Below, one piece after another: positions 1 to 5,552 of a stretch of DNA of 5,552 nucleotides (positions are counted from its first letter, which is position 1; each line of letters opens with the position of its first letter). Made by a program: the position numbers and the translations under genes. The DNA is from Deltaproteobacteria bacterium GWA2_55_10 (lineage in GTDB: Bacteria > Desulfobacterota > GWC2-55-46). Under the pieces are notes generated by a model. The model saw only the letters and a program-made list of their open reading frames with translations, did no database searches and had not been told where the DNA came from. The stretch lies in NCBI GenBank assembly GCA_001797415.1, contig MGPL01000159.1:1-5552 (forward strand), written 5' to 3'.

Positions 1-88
1 TAGCGGCAGCCGGAAGTTAAAGGATTTCGGGTTAAGGGGACATTCCATCGTCTTTGGGAATGACTCGTCCAGCAGGCCCCTGCGACCC

Positions 89-116
89 TTGACAAAGCTG
101 AATCCTGATATAGATT
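89..116 (+). promoter_or_regulatory. Candidate sigma70-type promoter for the operon
   Basis: A perfect -35 hexamer, TTGACA (89-94), is followed after 16 bp by TAGATT (111-116), which matches four of six positions of the -10 consensus. The stretch around the -10 is locally AT-rich. Transcription would begin near 123, giving a leader of roughly 200 nt before the epimerase GTG. This is motif matching only. A promoter upstream of the window remains possible. Confidence 0.35.
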
Positions 117-312
117 TAGAAAAGAAGAATTCGCCCGGAGGAGGCTTATGCCGAGTGCACCCGCGCCTCTGCAACCGATTGTAATTCTCCCATTCCAGCG
201 GTCCGTCGAACGAGCTTAAGCCGAAAAAGACATGTCCCATTCCGTGCTGGTTTCTCTGGAACTAGGGCAGCAATCCTGTTTTGTCCTGAGCCCTTGTCAA
301 GAAACGACCAAC

Positions 313-318
313 AGGAGG
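313..318 (+). promoter_or_regulatory. Ribosome binding site fixing the GTG start of the epimerase
   Basis: AGGAGG lies 7 nt before the GTG at 326. The protein starting there begins directly with the first beta strand and the Gly-rich NAD motif, as expected for an SDR enzyme, so site and protein agree on a GTG start. Confidence 0.8.
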
Positions 319-325
319 TGCGCTG

Positions 326-1438
326 GTGAAGAAGGTCCTCATTACCGGAGGCGCGGGATTCATCGGCTCTCATCTCGCGGACGAGTTGCTGAAAAAAGGA
401 TATGCGGTGCGGGCGCTCGATTGCCTCTCCGAGCAGGTGCACGGCGTTGATAAGAGCAGGCCTGAATACCTTTCAAGCGATGTAGAGCTTTCTACAGGGG
501 ACGTCAGGGACCCTGCGGCGGTTAAGAAAGCCCTGGAGGGTATTGACGCTGTATATCATTTCGCTGCCGCTGTCGGCGTAGGCCAATCGATGTACGAAAT
601 CGAGAATTACATCGATGTCAACTGCAGGGGTACTGCCGTGCTCCTTGAGGCCCTTATCGAAAGGCCGGTTGAAAGGCTCGTCGTAGCCTCCAGCATGAGC
701 ATCTACGGCGAGGGGCGATACCGCACGAAGCAGGGCAGTATTTGCGAAACGGCGGCAAGGGAAATAGAGGATCTCCGAAAGGGCAGGTGGGAGCCCATGG
801 GCTTCTCAGGCGAGAGCCTTTCTCCCGTGCCGACGCCTGAATCAAAGCCGCCTTCAATAGCATCCGTCTACGCGCTTACGAAATACGACCAGGAGAAGAT
901 GTGCCTTGTAGCGGGCAGGGCCTATAACATCCCCACCGTGGCAATGAGATTTTTCAATGTCTACGGCCCGAGGCAGGCATCGTCGAACCCGTATACCGGC
1001 GTCCTGGCCATCTTTTCGGCAAGGTTCCTTAACGGCAAAGCGCCTCTTATATACGAAGACGGCCTTCAGCAGAGGGACTTCGTCAACGTGCGCGATGTCG
1101 CGTATGCATGCTCACTCGCGCTCGAATGTCCGGCGGCGGCATATTCCTCGTTTAACGTGGGAAGCGGCCAAAGTTATTCCATTCTTGAAATTGCGGAAAG
1201 GATGGGCAAGGTGTTCGGCAAGAAGATAGCCCCCGAGGTCATTGGAAAATACAGGGTGGGCGACATCAGGCATTGTTTCGCTGATATCTCGCTTGCCAGG
1301 AAGGCGCTCGGTTACGAGCCCAGGGTCACGCTCGAAGAGGGGATTGTGGAGCTTGCGGGCTGGCTCGAAGGCAGGGTCGCACTCGACAAAGTGGCGGAGG
1401 CCAGCAGGGAGCTCGCTGGAAGAGGCCTGACTATCTGA
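326..1438 (+). CDS. NAD-dependent sugar-nucleotide epimerase/dehydratase (extended SDR)
   Basis: 370 aa, predicted cytoplasmic. It should interconvert or modify a nucleotide-linked sugar using bound NAD(P). Seen directly: the Rossmann motif GGAGFIG (residues 8-14), an acidic residue after beta-2 (D32), GDVRD (58-62), the Ser region ASSMSIYGEG (121-130), the catalytic pair Y182/K186 in YALTK, and RFFNVYGPRQ (208-217), all typical of GalE-like extended SDRs. About 59 residues separate S123 from Y182, against roughly 25 in GalE, so there is an insertion at about 128-178 ending in PVPTPE. From memory, this insertion resembles enzymes annotated as dTDP-L-rhamnose 4-epimerase, where it carries CPxC-type cysteine pairs. 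Here those positions are not cysteines and only C140 remains. The family is certain, the substrate is not: a 4-epimerase (for example rhamnose/6-deoxytalose) is the best guess, with UDP-hexose or GDP-sugar enzymes as alternatives. First gene of the operon. Confidence 0.93.
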   Translation: MKKVLITGGAGFIGSHLADELLKKGYAVRALDCLSEQVHGVDKSRPEYLSSDVELSTGDVRDPAAVKKALEGIDAVYHFAAAVGVGQSMYEIENYIDVNCRGTAVLLEALIERPVERLVVASSMSIYGEGRYRTKQGSICETAAREIEDLRKGRWEPMGFSGESLSPVPTPESKPPSIASVYALTKYDQEKMCLVAGRAYNIPTVAMRFFNVYGPRQASSNPYTGVLAIFSARFLNGKAPLIYEDGLQQRDFVNVRDVAYACSLALECPAAAYSSFNVGSGQSYSILEIAERMGKVFGKKIAPEVIGKYRVGDIRHCFADISLARKALGYEPRVTLEEGIVELAGWLEGRVALDKVAEASRELAGRGLTI

Positions 1439-1462
1439 TTAATTTGATCATACGAGGTTTTA

Positions 1463-2749
1463 ATGGTCTTTGCTCTAATCTACCCGAACTGGGACTTCTC
1501 AGGCAGCGTATATTTCGGCTGCAGGGAGCCACATTTCCCGCTCGAATTAGGCTATTCAAAGGCGCTCCTTGAGAGGGCCGGACACAGGGCTGAAATAATA
1601 GACGCGCATCTCGAAGGACTCTCCCCGTCGGCCGTAAGGGAGCGGGTCGAGGCCCTTTCGCCTGATTTTATCGTGGTCACTACGGCGCCCGGTTATCTCT
1701 TCTGGCGCTGCCCGCAGCCTGAGCTCAGAGTGCCCATGCTCCTGCTGCGCTCGCTTCAGGACATGGAGGCCAGGAAGGTAGTCGTCGGCCCGCACTGCTC
1801 CGTCACACCGGCGGCGGCATTGAAGAAGCTCGGGGCGGATATTGCGGTCATGGGCGAGCCTGAGACTGTGCTCGCCGAGCTTGCGGAAAAAGGCCTTCCG
1901 GATATCAAGTCGATCTCATATAAGACCTCATCCGGCATTAAGGCCCAGGCAGGCCCGAGGGCTACCGATATGTCCATGCTGCCGGCCGTCAAATGGCCGG
2001 CTGAATACATCGAAAGACATAAACATCACCATCACAGGTTCGGGGCTTGTACTGACGGGCCTGGCGCCGATGTAGAGGCGTCGAGGGGCTGCCCGTACTC
2101 GTGCACCTTCTGCGCTAAAAGGGAGTTCAGGAACAACTACAGGAGAAGGCCGCTTCCGGTCGTCCTCGAAGAGATAGACCGGCTCATCTCAAACGGGGTC
2201 GAGTACGTCTATTTCATAGACGAGATTTTCATGCCCGACCGAAAGCTCCTCGAGGCGCTCTCGAACCGCAATATTTCATTCGGTATTCAGACCAGGATAG
2301 ACCTCTGGAAGCCTGAAATGCTCGAACTGCTGGGCGCGGCAGGCTGCGTTTCCATTGAGGCAGGTATCGAGAGCGTGACCGAGGAGGGCAGGGCCCTTCT
2401 CGGGAAAAGATGCTCTGCCACGACGATCGAGCTTGTCAATCTGCTCGCAGCTGCCAAAAAGGGCGTGCAATTCGTGCAGTCCACCCTGCTGAACGCGCAC
2501 ACGGACAGCCCCGAGGCGGTCGAGGAATGGAGGTCCCGCCTTCTTGACGCGGGCGTATGGGCGAATAAGCCTGTGCCGTTATTCCCCTATCCCGGCTCAG
2601 AAGAGTATTCGAGGAGGTGGGGCGAGCCGGACGACAACGCATGGGAGCGCGCGCATGACTATTACATAAACGCCAACAGGTCCTTTAGCGACATACAGGA
2701 TGATCGTCCGGCGGCAATGAAGGAGCTTGAAGAATATGAGAGCAACTGA
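1463..2749 (+). CDS. B12-binding-domain radical SAM protein
   Basis: 428 aa, predicted cytoplasmic iron-sulfur enzyme. Residues 1 to about 145 look like the Rossmann-type cobalamin-binding domain found ahead of many radical SAM domains: PLELGYSKALLERAGH (26-41), IIDAH (45-49), SPDFIVVTT (66-74), VVVGPH (106-111) and VMGEPE (129-134). The radical SAM core follows, with the cluster-binding CxxxCxxC as C210, C214 and C217 in SRGCPYSCTFCAK, then FIDEIF (251-256) and GCVSIEAGIES (294-304), which matches the SAM/beta-strand region of this class. Between the domains is a histidine cluster, HKHHHHR (186-192). The ATG has GAGG at 1454-1457, 5 nt upstream, and lies 24 nt after the epimerase stop. The substrate is not determinable. 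Family members do C- or P-methylation, ring formation or rearrangement, and glycan context suggests a sugar or lipid substrate. I vaguely recall B12/radical SAM families named for conserved glycosyltransferase-containing clusters, but this is unverified. Confidence 0.9.
   Translation: MVFALIYPNWDFSGSVYFGCREPHFPLELGYSKALLERAGHRAEIIDAHLEGLSPSAVRERVEALSPDFIVVTTAPGYLFWRCPQPELRVPMLLLRSLQDMEARKVVVGPHCSVTPAAALKKLGADIAVMGEPETVLAELAEKGLPDIKSISYKTSSGIKAQAGPRATDMSMLPAVKWPAEYIERHKHHHHRFGACTDGPGADVEASRGCPYSCTFCAKREFRNNYRRRPLPVVLEEIDRLISNGVEYVYFIDEIFMPDRKLLEALSNRNISFGIQTRIDLWKPEMLELLGAAGCVSIEAGIESVTEEGRALLGKRCSATTIELVNLLAAAKKGVQFVQSTLLNAHTDSPEAVEEWRSRLLDAGVWANKPVPLFPYPGSEEYSRRWGEPDDNAWERAHDYYINANRSFSDIQDDRPAAMKELEEYESN
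1981..2001. repeat. Perfect GC-rich inverted repeat inside the radical SAM gene
   Basis: GCCGGCC (1981-1987) and GGCCGGC (1995-2001) form a perfect 7-bp stem around the 7-nt loop GTCAAAT. It encodes residues of the linker between the B12-like and radical SAM domains (about 173-180), just before the histidine cluster. There is no following U-tract, so it is not an intrinsic terminator. It may be chance in a GC-rich gene, or an mRNA structure that slows ribosomes at a domain boundary. Confidence 0.6.
2720..2725 (+). promoter_or_regulatory. Ribosome binding site that decides the glycosyltransferase start
   Basis: AAGGAG ends 10 nt before the ATG at 2736 but only 1 nt before the in-frame TTG at 2727. 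The spacing rules out the TTG and supports the ATG, even though the reading frame is open a few codons further upstream. The site lies within the end of the radical SAM gene, so translation of the two is probably coupled. Confidence 0.65.
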
Positions 2750-3860
2750 GATCAGGAAGCCCGAAAGGGTGCTCATGACAGCGGATACCGCTGGCGGGGT
2801 CTGGACCTATGCGATGGAGCTTGCAGCGGGGCTCTCGGACGCGGGCGTGAGCGTATCACTGGCGACGATGGGGCCTGCCATCTCGAGGAGTCAGCTCGCG
2901 GAGGCGAGGGCGATAAGGGGTCTCGAATTATATGAGAGCGGCTTCAGGCTCGAATGGCAGGACGACCCCTGGATAAATGTCACCCTTGCCGGTGAATGGC
3001 TCTTGAGGCTCGAAGGCTATATCAAGCCTGATATAGTCCACCTTAACAACTACTGCCACGGCAGCCTGCCGTGGAAGGCTCCCAGCCTGATAGTCGCCCA
3101 TTCATGCGTCCTCTCATGGTGGGAGGCTGTACGGAAGGGCCCGATATCCGGCGAATGGAATAGATACTCGCAGGAGGTCGCGGCCGGACTGAATGGCGTA
3201 CATGCCGTCGCGGCGCCGAGCAGGGCGATGCTTGAAGCCCTCAAACGGCACTATGATTTTAACGCCCCCAGTTTCGTAATACCGAACGGCAGGACGAGCT
3301 CGCTATTCAACCCTGGCAAAAAAGAAGAGATAGTCTTTACAGCCGGAAGGCTCTGGGACGAGGCGAAGAATATTGCCGCTCTCCAGGCGGTCTCGAAAAA
3401 GTTGAGCTGGCCCGTCTGCGCCGCCGGGCCGACTGAGTTCGCCTCAGAAAGATTTCATACCGACGGCTCGATAGAAATGGTCGGAGTGCTTTCCGCTTCA
3501 GAGCTTTCCGAACGGCTCTCAAGGGCCGCTGTCTTCGCGCTTCCGGCAAAGTACGAGCCCTTCGGCCTGACCGTTCTCGAGGCCGCACTTTCAGGCTGCG
3601 CGCTCGTTTTGGGAGATATTCCCAGCCTGCGCGAGCTCTGGGAAGGGGCCGCTCTTTTCGTATCCCCTGATGACAGGGACGGGCTCATTGGGACGATAGA
3701 ACGGCTCGCGGCTGACAGGCCGTTAAGGGAAAAGATCGGGAGCATGGCGAGGGAGCGCGGCCTTGCCTATTCGGCTGAACGGATGGTGCAGGGATACCTT
3801 GAGCTTTATGGAAGGTTCATGGGCAGCTCGATTGAGGAGGTCCAGGCGTGCGCTTCGTGA
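2736..3860 (+). CDS. GT4-like (GT-B fold) glycosyltransferase
   Basis: 374 aa from the preferred ATG. It is predicted to be a retaining glycosyltransferase moving a sugar from a nucleotide donor to a growing glycan or other acceptor, in the cytoplasm or at the inner membrane face; I see no transmembrane segment. The N-terminal half has the Gly-rich loop TAGGVW (18-23), the strand IVHLNN (100-105) and the AHS motif (H122). The C-terminal half has the donor-binding GRLWDEAKN (204-212, with R205 and K211) and the GT4 EX7E motif EPFGLTVLEA (E274, E282), followed by SGCALVLGDIPSLREL. This is the arrangement and length usual for family GT4. Its start overlaps the radical SAM stop by 14 nt, and its end overlaps the next gene by 13 nt. 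Donor and acceptor cannot be read from the sequence. Confidence 0.93.
   Translation: MRATEIRKPERVLMTADTAGGVWTYAMELAAGLSDAGVSVSLATMGPAISRSQLAEARAIRGLELYESGFRLEWQDDPWINVTLAGEWLLRLEGYIKPDIVHLNNYCHGSLPWKAPSLIVAHSCVLSWWEAVRKGPISGEWNRYSQEVAAGLNGVHAVAAPSRAMLEALKRHYDFNAPSFVIPNGRTSSLFNPGKKEEIVFTAGRLWDEAKNIAALQAVSKKLSWPVCAAGPTEFASERFHTDGSIEMVGVLSASELSERLSRAAVFALPAKYEPFGLTVLEAALSGCALVLGDIPSLRELWEGAALFVSPDDRDGLIGTIERLAADRPLREKIGSMARERGLAYSAERMVQGYLELYGRFMGSSIEEVQACAS
3834..3840 (+). promoter_or_regulatory. Strong ribosome binding site for the GTG-start CgeB-like gene
   Basis: GAGGAGG stands 7 nt before the GTG at 3848, inside the final codons of the preceding glycosyltransferase gene. It supports the GTG over the in-frame ATG four codons later, which would cut into the first beta strand. 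Confidence 0.75.
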
Positions 3861-4963
3861 TGTTCTATCAATCGCTCATCTCGGATTGGAACCACGGCAA
3901 CGCGCATTTTCTGCGCGGAGTCACGACCGAGCTCTTATCGCGCGGCCACGAGGTCGAGGTCTATGAGCCTGTTGACTCGTGGTGCGTAGCCAACCTCGAG
4001 AGCGTTTGCGAAGACGCCACAGGCCTCTTCCAATCCGTTTATCCGGGCCTCATGAGCAACAGGTACGACCTCTCGTCCCTCGACATAGCAAGGGCAATCG
4101 ACGGGGCCGATGTCGTCATTGTGCATGAATGGAACGAACATGAGCTGGTACGTAGGATAGGCGAGCACAGGGCCGCTAACCCTTCATTCAGGCTCCTCTT
4201 TCACGATACCCACCACCGCACCATCACAGAGCCGCGGAATATGGCTGCCTACGACCTTTCCGAATATGACGGCGTGCTCGCCTTCGGCGAAATAATTAAA
4301 GAGATATACCTTGAGCGCGGATTGGCACAAAGGGCCTGGACATGGCACGAGGCAGCCGACACAAGGGTCTTCAGGCCCCTCAAGCGCCTGAAAAGAGGCG
4401 ACCTGGTCTGGATAGGCAATTGGGGCGATGACGAGCGCACGCTTGAACTTGAAGAGTTCTTTTTGAGGCCCGTAAAATCTCTTGGCATAGCCGCGGAGGC
4501 GCACGGCGTAAGGTACCCTGACCACGCGCTCGATATCCTCGAGGAATGCGGGGTGGAGTACAGGGGATGGCTGCCGAACTTCGAGGTGCCTGCCGTCTTC
4601 GCCCAGTTCAGGTGCACTGTGCATGTGCCAAGGAGGCCTTACGTACAGGCCCTGCCCGGCATACCGACCATACGGGTATTTGAGGCGTTGGCCTGCCGTA
4701 TCCCCCTTGTCTGTGCGCCGTGGGACGACGCAGAGGGGCTTTTCAGCCCGGGCGAGGACTTCCTGGTGGCGCGTAACGGCAATGAGATGGAAAGGCGCCT
4801 GAACGATCTCATGAACGACGGTTCCATGAGGGAAGAGTTGGCAGAGCGAGGAATGGAGACTGTGAGAGCGCGTCACACCTGCGCAAACAGGGTCGATGAG
4901 CTCCTCTCGATATGTACAGAGATGAACGGAGGCAGGGAACTTGCCTATGAGACAAGGGCTTAA
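3848..4963 (+). CDS. CgeB-family glycosyltransferase-like protein (first copy)
   Basis: 371 aa and complete. It resembles the CgeB-like GT-B proteins often found in polysaccharide clusters. The N-terminal part has an opening strand (MRFVMFYQS), HGNAHFLRGV (16-25), RGHEVEVYEP (32-41), VIVHEWNEHEL (90-100) and HDTHHR (119-124). The C-terminal part has VWIGNWGDDER (187-197), then ALPGIPTIRVFEALACRIPLV (268-288 region, with E279 in the usual donor-binding position), DDAEGLF and ARHTCANRVDELL (341-353), which is the characteristic ending. Where I remember EALACGIPL, this protein has R284 for the glycine. It overlaps the previous gene by 13 nt and the next by 17 nt. The name CgeB comes from a Bacillus spore-crust gene and implies no spore role here. 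A glycosyl transfer role is inferred from fold and context; activity and substrate are unknown. Confidence 0.87.
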   Translation: MRFVMFYQSLISDWNHGNAHFLRGVTTELLSRGHEVEVYEPVDSWCVANLESVCEDATGLFQSVYPGLMSNRYDLSSLDIARAIDGADVVIVHEWNEHELVRRIGEHRAANPSFRLLFHDTHHRTITEPRNMAAYDLSEYDGVLAFGEIIKEIYLERGLAQRAWTWHEAADTRVFRPLKRLKRGDLVWIGNWGDDERTLELEEFFLRPVKSLGIAAEAHGVRYPDHALDILEECGVEYRGWLPNFEVPAVFAQFRCTVHVPRRPYVQALPGIPTIRVFEALACRIPLVCAPWDDAEGLFSPGEDFLVARNGNEMERRLNDLMNDGSMREELAERGMETVRARHTCANRVDELLSICTEMNGGRELAYETRA

Positions 4964-5552
4964 GATAGCGTTCTTCGGCTCGTCGCTCGTTTCAGCCTAC
5001 TGGAACGGGGCCGCTACGTATTACCGCGGCATCATCAAGAATCTCAGCGGGCTTGGACACGAAATAACGTTCTATGAGCCCGATGCCTATGACAGGCAAA
5101 AGCACAGGGACATAGACGACCCGGATTGGGCAAAGGTCGAGGTCTATCCTGCCACAGAGTCCGGTGTCGATGAGGCGCTTGTAGACGCCAAAGGATCCGA
5201 CCTTATCGTAAAGGCGAGCGGCGTGGGAGCCTTTGACGAGTACCTTGAGAAGGTAGTACTCGACATGCGCTCTCCCGGCAAGCTCGCCGCGTTCTGGGAC
5301 GTCGACGCCCCGGCAACACTCGAGAGGATGAAAAACGACCCGAAAGACCGCTTCAGGCCGCTTGTCCATGAATACGATTTCATATTCACATACGGCGGCG
5401 GCTCTCAGGTCGTGGACGAGTACAAGGGCTTCGGCGCGCGAGAGTGCAGGCCGATATACAACGCCCTTGACCCTGAGACGCACTATCCTGTTACGCCTGT
5501 CGAGAGGTTCAGGGCTGATCTCGGCTTTCTCGGCAACCGCATGCCGGACAGG
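4947..5552 (+). CDS. CgeB-family glycosyltransferase-like protein (second copy, 3' end outside window)
   Basis: The first 202 codons are present, without a stop, so the gene continues past the right edge. It begins LKIAFFGSSLVSAYWNGAA (5-23), then GHEITFYEPDAYD (37-49), FWDVDAPATLERM (116-128), FTYGGG (147-152), YNALDPETHYPV (171-182) and finally DLGFLGNRMPDR (191-202), which I recognise as typical of CgeB-like proteins and of the join to their C-terminal GT-B domain. It aligns by eye with the preceding gene (SLISDWNHGNAHFLRG against SLVSAYWNGAATYYRG; RGHEVEVYEP against LGHEITFYEP), so the two are paralogues, strongly diverged elsewhere. The ATG at 4947 has CAGGGA (4933-4938) 8 nt upstream and GGAGG (4928-4932) 14 nt upstream; an in-frame TTG at 4941 is less likely. 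It overlaps the previous gene by 17 nt. Confidence 0.87.
   Translation, partial: MRQGLKIAFFGSSLVSAYWNGAATYYRGIIKNLSGLGHEITFYEPDAYDRQKHRDIDDPDWAKVEVYPATESGVDEALVDAKGSDLIVKASGVGAFDEYLEKVVLDMRSPGKLAAFWDVDAPATLERMKNDPKDRFRPLVHEYDFIFTYGGGSQVVDEYKGFGARECRPIYNALDPETHYPVTPVERFRADLGFLGNRMPDR

Larger units (their letters stand above)
1..325. other. Upstream region without a convincing gene
   Basis: I see no protein-coding gene with family-like sequence here in any frame. The visible items are a small inverted repeat (CATTCC at 41-46 pairing with GGAATG at 57-62, 10-nt loop), a candidate promoter (89-116), and a 23-codon ATG ORF at 148-219 preceded by a GGAGGAGG run (137-144). A 98-codon antisense ORF crosses from here into the epimerase start, but its product looks like nothing I recognise. 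The region most likely holds the operon's promoter and 5' leader. It could also include decayed remains of a former gene, because no upstream gene end can be identified. Confidence 0.6.

Noticed and set aside
31..62. GGGGACATTCC-like stretch and small inverted repeat as a mobile element end
   Set aside because: Only a 6-bp stem with a 10-nt loop is present, with no second copy, target duplication or transposase in the window.
294..299. TTGTCA as a -35 element close to the epimerase
   Set aside because: A matching -10 would fall over the ribosome binding site and start codon, and no TATAAT-like hexamer is present there.
146..442. Antisense open frame of 98 codons spanning the upstream region and the epimerase start
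   Set aside because: It overlaps the NAD-binding motif of the epimerase, and I recognise no domain in it. It could be a decayed remnant but there is no positive support.
1601..1618. DAHLEG (residues 47-52 of the radical SAM protein) matches the DxHxxG cobalamin motif
   Set aside because: It falls after the second beta strand (AEIIDAH), whereas the true DxHxxG histidine loop follows the first strand. It fits the common hydrophobic-D pattern of radical SAM B12 domains, so I do not claim base-off His ligation.
2018..2038. His-rich stretch as an engineered affinity tag or vector contamination
   Set aside because: It lies in the middle of a natural-looking two-domain protein, is interrupted by Lys, and has no vector sequence around it.
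4184..4876. Long antisense open frame of 230 codons
   Set aside because: It lies wholly within the first CgeB-like gene, whose protein is clearly family-like. The antisense product has no recognisable motif and reflects codon bias.
4992..5483. Antisense open frame of 163 codons opposite the second CgeB-like gene
   Set aside because: The + strand frame carries recognisable family motifs to the edge; the antisense product does not.
3848..5552. Spore-crust function suggested by the name CgeB
   Set aside because: No other sporulation gene is present, and the family is widespread in non-spore-forming bacteria, so the name only marks homology.

Overview
The window is one strand of a cell-surface or secreted glycan gene cluster. 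About 320 bp of apparently non-coding DNA lead into five genes, all on the + strand and tightly packed. The organism cannot be named from the sequence. It is a Gram-negative-like bacterium of moderately high GC, with heavy use of AGG (Arg) and frequent ATA (Ile) codons, strong Shine-Dalgarno (SD) sites and some GTG starts. That pattern would fit an environmental Desulfobacterota/deltaproteobacterial or Nitrospirota-like genome; this is a weak inference.

Layout: 1-325, upstream region with a candidate promoter (TTGACA at 89-94) and no convincing gene. 326-1438, extended-SDR NAD-dependent sugar-nucleotide epimerase/dehydratase. 1463-2749, cobalamin-binding-type radical SAM protein. 2736-3860, GT4-like glycosyltransferase. 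3848-4963, CgeB-family glycosyltransferase-like protein. 4947-5552, a second CgeB-family protein that runs off the right edge. The last four genes overlap by 14, 13 and 17 nt, and only 24 nt separate genes 1 and 2, so the set reads as one translationally coupled operon.

How they may work together (inference): the epimerase would make a nucleotide sugar, and the three glycosyltransferase-like proteins would place sugars on a glycan or other acceptor. The radical SAM/B12 protein would carry out a difficult step such as C-methylation or a rearrangement on a sugar, lipid or carrier. No transporter, polymerase or acceptor gene is visible, so the final product stays unknown. The most interesting points are the radical SAM enzyme of unknown chemistry with a histidine cluster between its domains, and an epimerase that keeps a long family-type insertion but appears to have lost its paired cysteines.
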